Shown here: positions 10,744-23,048 of the stretch, piece after piece | How positions within the stretch are numbered: position 1 is the first letter of the stretch | How the letters are laid out: the number at the start of each line of letters is the position of its first letter | DNA from: Welwitschia mirabilis | Taxonomy: Eukaryota > Gnetophyta > Gnetopsida > Welwitschiales | DNA length: 36,003 nucleotides | Assembly: GCA_051453625.1 (NCBI GenBank) | Contig: JBOZIK010000001.1 | Span: forward strand, 2,684,311 to 2,720,313 | Direction: 5' to 3' | Program-made: the position numbers and the translations under genes | The notes under the pieces: model-generated | What the model was told of the DNA's origin: nothing | Seen by the model: the letters and a program-made list of their open reading frames with translations, nothing else | Databases searched by the model: none

Positions 10744-11262
10744 AGATGTAATTAAACAAACACCTAGTTATGCTAAATTTATTAAGGGTATAGTTAAGAG
10801 AAAGTCTAATGTTAGAATAAAGAATTCTTTACCAAAAAAAAAAAAAAATGATATAATACATATTAAGTTTCTTCTAAATGCAAAGATTCAAGTTCTACAT
10901 TATTTCATGTAAAAGTGTTAAGCATATTATAGATAAAGACCTCTTAGATCTTGGAGCCATCATATGTATTATTCCCTTCATAAAATAAGACAAGATTGAA
11001 AATATTAACACATCTTACTTGGTAATTTAGCTTGCTAATAGACTTACCAAAGTTCCTAAAGGATTTATTAATGATGTATTAATATAACTGTTATATTTAA
11101 GCTAATTTGTGATGTTAAAAATGAAGCATAATCATAAAGCTTTTTTCTCATTATTAGGAAGACTTTTCTTAGCTACAGTATGTACTATGATTAACTATAG
11201 AATGGGGATTTGAAAATTTACACTAGGTAATTTATCTATAAAATTAAATGTTTTAAATAGTT
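10744..11262 (+). pseudogene. Ty3/gypsy gag-protease junction relic (Athila/Tat-like)
   Basis: The frame VIKQTPSYAKFIKGIV (10748 onward) matches the conserved 'P-Y-A-K-F-[IL]-K' stretch upstream of plant gypsy proteases. An A-run near 10835-10848 shifts the frame. Then KDLLDLGAIICIIP (10935-10980) is the retropepsin active site; the D-L-G-A codons are at 10947-10958. LANRLTKVPKGFINDVLI (about 11030-11084) is the flap-side 'LADRS...P.G..EDVL' segment. GRLFLATVCTMIN with NYRMGI (about 11155-11210) and FTLGNLSIKLNVLN match the 'GRPFLATARTLI' C-terminal part. The protease processed the element polyprotein. Several stops and no linked reverse transcriptase make this a relic. Athila/Tat placement is inferred from motif style. 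Confidence 0.75.
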
Positions 11263-13188
11263 AAAGGGATAGATCAATATGAATATAAGGTTAAAACCTT
11301 AACTTTTAAAAATAGTCACACCTTTATAATTAATGAAAACACTTTAATATTAGTATTGGAAGAGGAAAGGGGACATGAAAAAACTAAGGAATTACTTAGG
11401 TATTTTGATGTGTGATGTATTTAGAACATGTTTCCTAGCTATCAAGGCATGGATAGTAGTTTTAGATGAATAAATTAGGTCACTCCATTTTGGTATAGTT
11501 GACCTAATTATTATTATCTTTCAACAACTACAAAGGAGTTTCATAGATGAAAAAGGCTTATGAAAAGAAAAATAGATTAAGGAATTTTAGATATTAGAGA
11601 TTTTCCTCCTAGGAATTAAAAATGATTTTTCATAAGACAATGTATTATTTAAGTCCAATATATGTTAAAGATATTAGATTAAGTACAAAATAAATTTATA
11701 CATAAGAAATAACACATTTACTATAGATTTCATATGTTATGAAAAAACTAGTTTAGAAACATTACATTATATAATAAAAAGTCAAAAACATTAGAATAGC
11801 ATGAAAGATAGCATAAACAATAACACATTAATCTCTTAAACTGTAATAATACATTGAAGGAATAAGTCTAAATGATAAATATGAAATAATATTTAAAATG
11901 TGCTATTATGTAACTAGTAATTATAATTGTATCAATAATAGAATATGATATAAAATAAATCTTAAATAGAAGTGCATTGAGCAATGATGCAAATATTATA
12001 ATAGATGTCACTTTTGTACAAAATAAATACTTGAGCTTGCAAGGCAGATGCCTTATAAATAAATCATTTCATCATACCTAAGGAGGGTAAAAATAGGTTT
12101 AGAATATCATGATGAGATAAGCCCTCATCATAGCCATAGGAAATTTGAATCTATAATGATAGGTTTCTGAGAAGATCATTGAGTGATTCATATATAAATT
12201 TAACCTTGATTGAAAGATTAAGAATAATGATGATTAATGCTTAAGGTATAATTTTCTTTTATAGGCTTTAATAGGATTATGGATTACATTATATGGTACA
12301 TTCATATTAATAATAGATGATCATTAATGAATCTTCTTAAAATATAGGACACAAATGTGTAATTATTTAGTCTTTTTAAGATTTAATTTATTGCTTCACT
12401 TATTAGACTAGCTTTAGCTTCATGTTTTAACATTTATTTATCAATGTATCCATTATTTAGAAATCGATATCTTTTTAGATCTATTTTTCCTAATAAAGCC
12501 ATCAATACCATTGGTTTGGATAGCAATGTTAATCTTAATGGGTTGTTAACTTCTATGAAGTAATAATATTTTAAAAATTATAAGGATAAAACTTTATTAA
12601 TGATGTTTTAGTTAAAAAATAGTATCTGTGATCTTAAAATACATCATTTCTTAAGTTTAGAGGCCCAAGTATATAAACATTTAAGTTAAACATGCTTGGA
12701 CTTGTTATTTACTAATCCCTTAGCAAATACTATGCAAAATTACATTGTAAAAACTGCTTCATATTTAAAAGAAAAAATTTTAAAATATCATATCATGATT
12801 AAAAAAATAAATAAATGATCTTGAAAATCTCTGAATTATAATCATATACATTTGATATGTTAAAGTGGTTAATTTTAAAGCATAAATTTGTAAAGGAATA
12901 AAAAAATTTTAACTTTTAAAGTCCTATTTCATTTGCAATTTTTTACTTTTTCATCTTTTTAAAAATTTTTCTAAGTAAAAAGATGTGTGATTTCAATAAA
13001 AATTAATTAAAATATTTGAAAATAATATTATTTTGCACCTTCTTAACTAATCTTAAGATTCTCCTCAATGTTCAAAATAGAATAGGAAAATTCATATATT
13101 ATTATCATTTTTGAAAAAAAAACTATATACTTTTATATTGCTTATCTTTAAAAACATTACATATAAAAATAGAGGGAAAATGGAATGT
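11263..13188. other. Long AT-rich stretch, no gene or repeat recognised
   Basis: No reverse transcriptase, integrase or host motif found on either strand, although it follows the gypsy protease relic on the side where the rest of pol should lie. It may be decayed gypsy sequence below visual recognition. Confidence 0.5.
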
Positions 13189-13206
13189 GGGGGGGGGGGG
13201 GGGGGG
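13189..13206 (+). repeat. G homopolymer, 18 bases
   Basis: Uninterrupted G-run just left of a 100-N gap. Confidence 0.95.
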
Positions 13207-13208
13207 AA

Positions 13209-13308
13209 NNNNNNNNNNNNNNNNNNNNNNNNNNNNNNNNNNNNNNNNNNNNNNNNNNNNNNNNNNNNNNNNNNNNNNNNNNNNNNNNNNNNNNNNNNNN
13301 NNNNNNNN
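13209..13308. other. Assembly gap (100 N)
   Basis: A gap of exactly 100 N, flanked by a G-run and a GA repeat. Confidence 0.99.
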
Positions 13309-13309
13309 A

Positions 13310-13348
<39 letters not shown>
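13309..13348 (+). repeat. (AG)n microsatellite, about 20 units
   Basis: AG dinucleotide repeat with a single C interruption at 13322, right of the gap. The true tract may extend into the gap. Confidence 0.95.
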
Positions 13349-14807
13349 TACAATTTTAAGAAAAAGATCTTCTAGAATGAGTTCCCCTTTGAGAGGAGCA
13401 TTCTTTAGTAGTGAAGCTTCTTTAAAGCTCATCAAATCTTACCATGATAACTTGTTTCTTTCCTTCTTTTTGTTTCAAGTATTTACATCCAATTATTCTA
13501 TCTTATTGAAACCATTTTAAGCATTGTTTCAAGCAGCTTATTTTTCTTTAAGGGGTAAGTTAAAGTTAGTATTCTTTGTCTTTGTTTTTGTTATTCTCGA
13601 GGTTGTTTTTCTTCTTCTTCTCCCACCTCTTAATCTCTTAAAATTCTACTTACCTTCTAGATGTCCAATTAGATTTGTCATATTTTTTTACTCTTATAAT
13701 TTGTCTATTTGTAGTAAAGCCAAGGTCCTCATCATACCATCCTTCTACGTCAATTGTTCACCTTTATTTACAAATATTAAAATATCACCAATAAGGGTAG
13801 GACTAGGAGGTTCCTTAAAATTCATGTTTCTCTTTTTATTACATTAAAGATGAATTTACAAATGTTGAATCTTTTCCCATTTTTCATAATAGACAAACGG
13901 TAAGAGAACTAGAATGTGCATTAACAACTAAAAATAGGGTACATATTTCTAATAATAAATATAAATAAAGCTCTTGATTTTTAAAAAGAAATCTTTAAGG
14001 AAGTGCGTCCTCTCTATGTGGACATATTTTACATTTAATACCCTAATAAAATCAAGATTAGAAATGGAAAGTGATTCAGAAATAAGAATGAGTAATAGAG
14101 GTTTCAACTCCTCTTAGATTGGTGGAAAGAGCCTAGGTTACTTTCTTTTCCTCCTTTAATTCTTCTGAGTTCTTCTTCCTATGAGATAAAGACATATTTT
14201 TGTAGAAATCTTTAACTTAATTATAAAAGTATATAATGCACATTTATTAAAATGGGAATAAATCTCTTTCATCAATCTTAACTACGTAGACAATGGCATA
14301 CTACATGTAAAATCATGAAATGCCCCCTCCATAATGAATTCCCCGAACCTCATGGGTATAATGCTTAAATCTCTCAATGTCTTTATGAAAAATAAGAATA
14401 GCAATACTTTAGTTATAAGAAAAAAGATCATCAAGGTTTCTCTATGGTTCATGAGGTAAGATCTCAATTTTGACATAAGCAACTTCATTTTACAATGGAA
14501 GGTTAAGGTTTTATTGCTACGAATAAGACATTTGGATCTTGTTTGTTGATTAATTATTGAGAATTAATTGTTGAGGTTTGTTATGATATGGAATAACTCT
14601 TAGGATGAAATTGTAATCTTTGTATATTTCTTTGATAAGACTTGAACTTGTATTGGGATATTAAATTATTTTTCTAGAATAACTATTTCATTTTTCACCC
14701 ATGGTTTTGATTGAATCATTTTATTTCATCTAATAACTCATAAATACCCATATAATGTAGGATATGAAATCTATAGCCAAAAGTTTCAACTTCTTGTGAT
14801 ACCAAAT
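13349..14807. other. No gene recognised
   Basis: Two open stretches (13524-13847 plus, 14282-14488 minus) give hydrophobic, low-complexity peptides typical of chance ORFs in AT-rich DNA. No family motif was seen on either strand. Confidence 0.55.
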
Positions 14808-15001
14808 TGTAAAACCCACCTTTTACACTTAAAAACTTCGTATGTTGTTGTAATATGACAATGTAATATTTACTTTTTCATAACCAAAAATTTCTAATAC
14901 CAAATTGTAAAACCTAAATTTTCTATAACCAAAAACTTTAGACAACACTATAGTATCAAAATGTAATACTCACTTTAATAACCGAAAATCTTCTATATGA
15001 T
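14808..15001 (+). repeat. Four degenerate tandem units headed TGTAAwACy
   Basis: Units start at 14808, 14862, 14906 and 14962 (spacing 54, 44, 56). Each reads roughly TGTAAAACCCA, then TTTT, then ATAACCAAAAACTTT. Copy B has related units at 27584 and 27638. Confidence 0.65.
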
Positions 15002-15889
15002 GTTCAAAGATATCAAGATATAGATCCACTAAAAAAGCTACAAATTTTTGCTATGATATAATATAAAAGACCTAGTTTAATTAAATAATTACTAAGTACT
15101 TCAGAAGTTGTCTTAATTATTTGCGTAAGAGCCAAAGATATTAAATAATTAATTAATTTATTTAGGCAGTTTTATAAAAGAAAACAATAGTAAGATCATG
15201 AAATTATTTCTAACGAAAATATAGAAGTCAAGGTTCTTAAGATTTAATGATTAAAAAGGGGAACCAAGAATATGCAAGAGTGTGATCTATAACAATATGA
15301 GTAGTTCAAAAAATACTAAGTGTAACCCATAACTTATAATAGAAGAGTAATGATGATTGATTAAGGAAGTGGTGAGGGTCATGCATTAAAATGAACTTTA
15401 ACTAAAGACAACAAAACAAACTAAACCATCAATGTGATATTAATTCAGGGCCATAACTTAGTAAATAAGGTTGCCATAATAGTTACATCTTCTTTAAATC
15501 TTCAATTGTTAACCAACATCGCCTTTCTTATTCTCATTTCAAGTTGGCCTACTATTGTCTCAACAATCACCCTTAAGAAATAAGGATATAAGAAGGAGTG
15601 AGTTATTAATTAAATCAAAAACAATTTTATTAATAATTTGAATAATTATGATGAGTTCAATCCTATTATTATATGTTGCATAAAAGAAAAGATGATTTAT
15701 GATTATATGATTTGAAGGTCGAAAAAATTTTTATAAAGAAATTATATTTTATGAAATCCCTAAGCTTTTATTAAAGGGGGAAGGCATATTAAATTTTGTT
15801 TACTAGTTCCTTAAAAATTTCAATGTAGCTCACAGACCCCATCCCCTTTTTCATGCATTGGAATTTCTTCTTAAATCTCCTTAACCATT

Positions 15890-16080
15890 TAAAGGGATAG
15901 TGTAAGGTTTATAAATCGTCGCACCTGCCACATGGGATCTTATGTGGGCCCCACTGCTGTAGAGCATTAACCACGTCCCACCGGCCTCTTTTAAGATGCT
16001 CGCACTTTTTGTAGGATAATTTGCATTCAAAAAGGCCAGTGACAGTTAACAAAAATTTAGCGGTTCTTTTTTCAAATACA
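15890..16080. other. Locally GC-richer island inside copy A
   Basis: Contains GGGCCCCAC (about 15946-15954), CACGTCCCACC and several GTCGCACC-like words in otherwise AT-rich DNA, with no ORF. It has no counterpart in copy B and so belongs to the extra sequence of copy A. It could be the left part of a SINE-like or other insertion, or a captured promoter fragment. Confidence 0.4.
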
Positions 16081-16081
16081 G

Positions 16082-16300
16082 ACCCTGGTTGGTGTAGTGA
16101 TAAAGGAATTGATAGCTTTAGAGGATGGTTCTAGGATCAACTCTTAGGAAATGTTCCATGCAAATTATAGTAAAAAAGTAAATGTCATGTGAGGAAATGT
16201 TCCATGCAAATTATAGTAAAAAAAGTAAATGTCATGTGGTTCTTCAAGTGGGTCCAAGGTGACTACTCAATAAACTATTCCTTTTAAATTTAACACTTGC
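16082..16300 (+). mobile_element. SINE-like segment with tRNA-type A and B boxes
   Basis: GGTTGGTGTAGTGATAAAGG (from about 16087) resembles the pol III A box and D-arm of tRNAs. About 40 bases on, TAGGATCAACTCTTAGG resembles the B box: GGATCAACTCT against GGTTCGANTCC-type consensus. Spacing fits a tRNA-derived SINE head. The downstream body includes a tandem 46-bp duplication. No clear 3' tail or target duplication was found. It is too degenerate to be a tRNA gene. Confidence 0.4.
16146..16238 (+). repeat. Tandem duplication, 46 and 47 bp, almost perfect
   Basis: AGGAAATGTTCCATGCAAAT (16146) continues to GTCATGTG at 16191, and the same sequence follows at 16192-16238. The only difference seen is one extra A in the second A-run. 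Near-identity implies a recent duplication within old sequence. Confidence 0.95.
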
Positions 16301-17377
16301 CTTTGAACTTTGGGTATTCATCAAAATTTTAAGGGGGAGCAGCTAAAAGGTAATGCTTATTTAAATAATGGTAGTTTCTTATCGCTATGGACCTTTCCAC
16401 TTTCTCTCACGTTGGGTATCTTTTCATTGACTTTATTTCTTGAGTTTAAAACGCACTTTATATATATTTTCTTTCTTTATTTTAAACATCCTTCCTTCTT
16501 TAAATTCACATCCCATTCTTTTATATAACATCATGTTAATATAATGTAATATAAGAATTTGCATGGTGTGTAATAAATAAACTTTCTAATAATGACTCTT
16601 CATATTATTCTCATGTGGCCCTCTCCTCCGTGTCAATTTCCTTCAATTAAATGTTGCTTCTCTTTATGTTATATAAAGTAACATACTACAAGAAAAGGGT
16701 AAGATGGTGGATAGTATAAAAGTTTTGCCTAATTAACCTAACAAAACCCCATAAATATTATGTTAGAAGTATGAAATGTTTTAAACATTTTACAATTCTA
16801 TAAAATCAATGAATTAAGACATATATAAAATTCTATTTATATTTTATCCATTTATCTAACTAGCTATATTCAAGATTCTATAATTAGAATATGGAAGTTT
16901 TGCAAGAAAATTTCATAAGGATAAATTCTCACATTTTCTATTGCAATTTCAAGAAAGATATACATCACAAAATCACAATATACATAATTTGAGTTTCAAA
17001 GTATTTTCAAAATCATAAAATAATTACAACAACTAACATATTCAAGATCTATGACAAGATTATAGTTTTGATACTCCAAATATATTTTCATGACATAAAC
17101 TAGAAAGAATAATCTCCCCTCCATCATGCCCTCCCTTAGCAATTAATTTATCTTTGGAGAAGCTCTAGTTTTTCCACCTATTCACATAGAAATATGAAAT
17201 GAGAACCATAAAATCTTTATAGCTCCCAGTATGTCCTAGACAAGGCAAGATAAAGGTCAAAGAATCCTAAATATCAACATAGATAAGACAAGACCAAGAT
17301 TCCAAGTGATGAACTTATGAAAATGAAATGAGAATAACCATTTTTTAATAAAATTTTCATATATATTTCTTTTCCTT

Positions 17378-17585
17378 CATTGCCTCATTTAGCGATTTAT
17401 GGGGTCCATTACCCCATTTAGTAATTTATGGATTTCTCATACTCCACTAGCTAATTTGGCAATCTATGGAGCCCACTACCTCATTTGATAATCTGTGCAT
17501 CTATTAATCCCATTGCTTTATTCGGTGCTCTGTGGATTCTCACATTCTTCTACCTCATTTGGTAATATGTGGAATTCTCATTTCT
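17378..17585 (+). repeat. Minisatellite in copy A, six degenerate units
   Basis: Units of the form CATTGCCTCATTTAGTGAT, then TTATGGATT, start at about 17378, 17407, 17439, 17474, 17511 and 17549 (spacing 29-38). Confidence 0.75.
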
Positions 17586-18127
17586 ATAAGATCTATAATC
17601 TAAGATATCATAAGAAGATGTAAGATCAAGATATATCACAAAGACATAGATTCTTAACAAGAGTAAAATTTGTATTGTAATCACATTAAAATTCCAAAAA
17701 GATTATCAAGAAGATGATAAGAACCAATACTCATAAACTAGGAATAATACTCAAAATCTTAAATTTATCAAGAAAGCGGTATTTCATTAAGAACCAAGCA
17801 TCTAATCATCTCTTAAAATGAACACAAGAATAATGAACGAAATAGAGATGCAAAGTAAAAAAATCATATAAATATGCATAAATTAACTAAGACCATATAA
17901 AGATATAAAAATAAAGAACCATACAAGATTCAAGAGTAAAATAGAACCATACTAAGATGCAAGAATTAAATAAGGCCATACTGAAATTAGATATAAGACT
18001 TTAAGATATTTTGAAAACTTTAATACTTTAAGAATTCTAAGACTCTAGAGCTCCAAGTTTCAGAGTCACCAAGATCCAATAATAGAGGATTTCTCAAAAA
18101 TATACACATAAAATGAGAAGAAAGTCC

Positions 18128-18140
18128 TATATATAATAAG
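18128..18140 (+). promoter_or_regulatory. Conserved TATA box of LTR-like copy A
   Basis: TATATATAATAAG follows the GACTC...AGAG block. The same 13 bases occur at the equivalent place in copy B, although the flanks are strongly diverged. Likely the core promoter of the repeat; the transcription start is unknown. Confidence 0.4.
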
Positions 18141-18740
18141 AGGATATAAGGATACAAAGAGACACGATGATATAAAGAGACATTATCTAGAAAAAGAAGA
18201 CAATAAAAATTTCATAACATCTAATCATTACTTTGCTTGACCACTAGGTGCATTGAATATTTTATCATAACAATAATTATTTATCATGCCAAATATATAT
18301 TTTACCAAATAATAATCATGATTAAAAGGTGCTTGCATAAGTTACAAGATTTGAGTTCCTTGGAATTTTTTAACATAAGAAAAAAGAAGACAAGTTATTC
18401 ACATGGTAATATAATCTTTTCAGATTCCATAATAATCATTACTACTAACTCCATGAGTGAAAAAAGAAATGCTAGAATTTCAAGATCATACCCCTATTTT
18501 TGCCATAATAAGAAAAAGGAATTTAATTGTACTTATTTTTATGTAACTAATCAAGATGATATATTTAGCAATAATGCCTAAGGAGTAACATCAAGATAAA
18601 ATTTTCATTACCTCTACATATTTAGCCATTTGTAATAAATATTTTAGCCTATAAAACATTCATTTAGAGTATATTATTTATTTTTCTTTTTAAAATATTT
18701 AAATAACTCTTAAGATAAGTTTTATAACCTTGAAAAATTG

Positions 18741-19197
18741 GGATCCAACATATAACGTGAAGAATAATTATAGGAATTAATGATTTCTAGTATTTATCTT
18801 CATGTGTCCACTCTAAGTCTTTTAAATGAATCACCCATTATCCTTTCAATCAAGTATAGTTCCTAACGAAATTGATTTCTAAAGAAAAGTTTTTATTTTA
18901 CTAAAACATAAGAGAAAGAAAATAAGGTTATAATTTAATTATGTTGATGAAATTTAACTAACTTTATGTGTTACATATTTATCTTAATAAATACTTTAAA
19001 AGAATGATAAGATTTGATCATGATTCCCTGTATACATGTCATATAATATATTATCATTATTTGATTACTTCAATTCCCTAGGTTTATCACTAACTTAAAA
19101 TAATGATTTTTTTAAAAGGAAAAGATTATTTCAAATGTACATTCAACTTTATTATGATTTTATAGCAAAGAAATATCCTACATCATTGTTTAAATGG
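18741..19197. other. AT-rich spacer, nothing recognised
   Basis: Between the end of copy A homology and the first tandem unit. No PBS, ORF or repeat edge identified with confidence. Confidence 0.5.
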
Positions 19198-22100
19198 TGA
19201 TGAAGCCTAAATTTTTAATAAAATAAGGTATTAATAGTCATTATTTTAGCTTTTTTTTAAACTTTAATACTACATTTAGAGGTATTTTTGCAAGTTTCAG
19301 GTGACAAGAACCTTAGATACTCAATGAGATTAAAATGATGCATTATGATCCAGTTGGAGGCTCTTCACAATGGTTGTGATGAGGAGATCGAAATTGTAAG
19401 GGAAAATGCAGAGCATGGAGGATTACAGATGATTCATAGTTCCTTTCCCATCATCATATCTTATCCACTTGATAATGTGATAATCTTTACTCATTTTGTT
19501 ACTATATGCATGACATTAGATGTTATCAGATACTTTTAGGACATCAGTACCTTAAAATTTTCATTCTAGAAGCTATAATTTACAAATTTCTAGTCATTTT
19601 AAGTCAAAATTTAATGATTTAATGTAACATAAGTTATAAAAGAAACAACTGAGTTAGTTTATTATTTGGAAGTTTAGGTAGTTATTTTTAAAACTACCTA
19701 TGAAACTGTCCATGTAGTGCCATTTGATGGTTTTGCCTTTCAAGCATGAATTACATGTGAAAATTTAGTGGTTTTGGCAATGCATCAGCCTAAAATCAAC
19801 CTAAGTGCACCTATAAAGAAATCCCTTAATGACCAAACTCAAATCATAAAATTAGTCTACAATTTTTATTCCATTTTAATGTGATTCAAACCATTCTCAA
19901 GCATTGGAAGTAGATTTTCTACCACATTTCTCTCACATTTCTTCACTTCCAAGTTGATATTTTCTTTATATCAACTTAGAAATCCTTTTAAGTTATTCAT
20001 TCATATATTTTTCTATTACATAATTCAATTTTTATCCTCCTAAACTCTTTCACATCCTATTTCACATCAAATTTTCTCCCATATCCATCTTTTCATAGGG
20101 CATTGTAGGAGTGGCGAAGTGCATGTGATCAGGAAGTGTAGGAGGAGGAGGAGAAGGAATCAAATCTTACAAACAATTAGATTGAAGACTACTACAAAGG
20201 GTGTGATGTCATCTAAAACTAATAAGTGTTCTTTTCCTCATGTTTTTATGCTTTTGATTACTTGATTTATGTATTTTATCATGATTTTCTTTTAATTTAG
20301 TTAGACTTCTCATCTTATGTTACATAATTAGTGATAATTATATTGTTATACATGTAGTAAATATCATATCATAGTGTACATTTGTATGTTTGGTCACTCT
20401 ATATTAAGTAAATCATGTGTTTTATTCCTCTTCTTCCTTCTTTCAGCTGTTCTTTTTATTTTTTTCTAGTACCTTTTCTCATGATTTCACCTTTGTTCTA
20501 AGGCAAATGATGATGAATTTCTATTTTCTCCTTTCCAATAGATTGGTTTGTAAATATGTTCCTTACCTTTATTTGACTTTCTAATTATCTATTTTGCATG
20601 AATTATTCTCTCTTCTTTCTTCTCTTCTCAAAATCAAAGTAGAACTAGTAAATGTTAATACTTGTTTTGACTATAACTCTTTTTCTATAACTCTAATGGT
20701 TTCAAAATTCCTCTCATAATTTAGGAACTTTCAACTTTAAATTTAGAATCCAAACTAAGCATCAAAAACACGTTTTGCAGCCATTTTTAGTTTAAGTTAT
20801 AGTTTTACTTAGAATAATTTCTAAATTATAAACTCTTAATTTTCTTAATTTTCATAATTAAGTTATCTATCATTATTAATGGGTTTTTTGAAATTGAAGA
20901 TTCTGTCTTACCATTTTTTTTGAGTACTTTCCAAATATGCAATCCATTTTTTTTTTCAAGTTTCATAATTTCCTTAATTATCCTAGTCAAATAAGGTTGA
21001 CTGCAACTTTTATAGCTTTTTCTAGATGAACTGTTTCTGTTAGTTTTAATTGATTCTACTTAATCTTAAATATTTAGTTCTATATTCTGAGTATTTTGAA
21101 TGTTTTAAAAATGTTTAAGTCCATTCTTTTGAATTTTCTTCTTCCCTTTTCTCTCTCTTCTTCCTTTTTCCTCTTTCTATTGATAAAATAACTTAAAATT
21201 GACTATGTATTACTTTAATATAATGAACATTTATATGATGGTTTTTATCAATTACTTATTCATTCAAAACCAAACTATATGTTTTAATACTTTTTATAAC
21301 TCATTTCATAATAAATAAAGAGTTATCTTTTAATTCAAATGTATCAAAATTCAGTGAAAATCTTGTTAAAGTCAAATAGTTTACTACATCATTTTGAAGA
21401 ATCTAGTTTGTCAAGTCCTATCTTTTGATTCTAAGTTAGTGTACATTTTATATAGAATGAAATGAGATTTTCAAATTACTTAATTACCTGCATATGATAT
21501 GAAAATGACTTTGGTAGATTTGACAATTTAAATTCTCTTGATTATTCCTATAAGTTAAAGATGATCTATAGAATTATAATGAATGTTTATAAAATATTAC
21601 TTCTTTTTATTTTATTGTGTTTTCTTTTTCACATCCCATGAAATTACATTTTTACAGATGTAGTTCTTTACGAGAATTATAAGTCATGTGTTGTAATTAC
21701 TTGTATGTCACATGAAAGAAATAACTGATTTATCATAAAAAGTGATAGTTTGATAAGATAATATTAATATTTCCATATGAATTCACATCATGTGTTTTAT
21801 TGGTTTGATGCTAGTGTGTTTCCACTATATATGCAAGTTGACTCAGGAGATTTCTTTATGCTTTAATTTAAACTTTTTATACTTAATTTTCTTTCTATGA
21901 GTTGATTTAGCATGTTAAGTACACATTTAATTTTGTGAAGGCTTAGAGCATGATCCCCTTATTTTAAAATTTGAGGTACTTATTAATTCAATATTGGTAT
22001 CATTTCTGCGGAATGCTTGTTATTTTTATGTGAAATATTATACTTTTCTTTAAGAACTTACATACATTGATCAGAAGTTGATTGATTTTAGGTTCTTTTT

Positions 22101-23048
22101 ATATTGCAATTGCATTGATGAAATCTTAAGCACTACATAACTCCAATAAGCCTTCTAGGTACACATGTTCTAACTTTCACTACTCATCAGTGCAACTCTT
22201 TTCCTTTTCAATACTCTGCATGCATGAATAAAATTTAGATTCATATTGGTAAGTGTTTATATAGTTATGAATCATCTTCATCACATATTTCATATTTTAT
22301 TTATTTTAATTTATCTTTTGGATGTAAATATGATAAAATCTAAAAAATCAAAATATAGAAAAATTCTTATTACCTGTGTTTTTGTTTTATTTAAAACCTA
22401 AAAATATTGGTACTTTTTAGATGATGAAATGGAAGCTATGGGTTTCACATAGTCACATTCAAGAGGGCTATGAGATTCGGGGAGGATCTACTCCTATTTA
22501 TTTTCTAAAAATTATTAATCTAGAAAAAAAATCTTTTTATTTTTATTTGTAATTTTTATTTCTCTTATAATAAATTATGACCAGACTATCTATTTTCACC
22601 TAATAACCCTAGTTTTCATTTAAGGTGGAGGCATAACTAATTGTTTTCTAAGTTTTAAACCTTTATATTTATTATATATTTATACTTTATCATTTTTAGT
22701 ATGACAATGTAGATTTTCCATTTTTAAAGTCTATGTGATTTAGTATATTTTTTAACACTATTCTATGATATAATATCCAAGTGTATTTTATTTTATTTAG
22801 CTTGTGTTCATGTTTTTCTTAACTTTTTGCAAATGTATAAAACTTAATAAAATTTTACTTTACTTTATAGATTAAGGATTACAAGGTTGAAATTTCTAAC
22901 ATTCTTGCATTTTAATTACTAATTCCTGTGGTACTATTGCTTTATATGTTATTTTATTTATAGGACCAACATTTAGATTCAGAACTATCTACATGAGTAA
23001 TAAATGTCTTGATTGTTAGCAGGATTCATTCCTCTTATTGTCAGGGTG
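19198..23048 (+). repeat. Large tandem repeat unit 1 (full length, about 3.85 kb)
   Basis: Starts TGATGAAGCCTAAATTTTT. The left 2.75 kb matches unit 3, and both the head (19198-19440) and the tail (22447-23040) match unit 2. An AG-type acceptor-like sequence (TTGCAAGTTTCAG, about 19290) precedes a short open head (19345-19440). The middle contains pyrimidine-rich tracts and a GTAGGAGGAGGAGGAG block (about 20139-20154). No transposon protein motif is visible. Direction is arbitrary, set by the open head. Confidence 0.8.

Larger units (their letters stand above)
14808..18740 (+). repeat. LTR-like dispersed repeat, copy A
   Basis: Starts with TG (TGTAAAACCCACC) and shares ordered homology with copy B at 27584-30370. 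Shared blocks are TGTAA-headed short repeats at the start, a CTAGACAAGGCAAG-type block (17235), a minisatellite (17378), a GACTC-AGAG block followed by a TATA box (about 18040-18140), a GACCACTAGGTGCATT-type block (18240), and ATCAAGATGA with TTTAGCC blocks near 18550-18640. There is no coding capacity. A TG start, one TATA box and non-coding content fit a long, very old LTR or large non-autonomous element. Copy A is about 1.5 kb longer than B before the minisatellite, which suggests insertions. The right border is approximate. Confidence 0.55.

Noticed and set aside
13524-13847. 107-residue open frame
   Set aside because: Hydrophobic, Phe/Leu-rich chance translation of pyrimidine-rich DNA with no family motif.
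16087-16160. A real tRNA gene
   Set aside because: A- and B-box-like words are present, but the stems do not pair convincingly and no acceptor arm is seen; SINE-like is the better description.
16684-16696. TACTACAAGAAAA, one base off the CACTACAAGAAAA terminus of plant CACTA transposons
   Set aside because: No inverse partner (TTTTCTTGTAGTG), transposase motif or 3-bp target duplication was found downstream, and 12 matching bases alone are weak.
17378-17585. CRISPR-like array of spaced repeats
   Set aside because: Repeats are degenerate and merge into each other without unique spacers. The context is a plant repeat with no cas genes; it is a minisatellite.
18237-18581. 114-residue open frame
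   Set aside because: Lies within LTR-like copy A; the aligned copy B sequence is not open, and the composition is Ile/Lys/Asn-rich as expected by chance.
19441-22453. The 3-kb segment of unit 1 as a standard spliceosomal intron with unit 2 as the spliced copy
   Set aside because: The junction does not fit GT-AG: using the GT at CATA/GTTCC with the AG of CATAG/TCAC would lose a G that unit 2 keeps. Microhomology-mediated deletion or insertion fits better.
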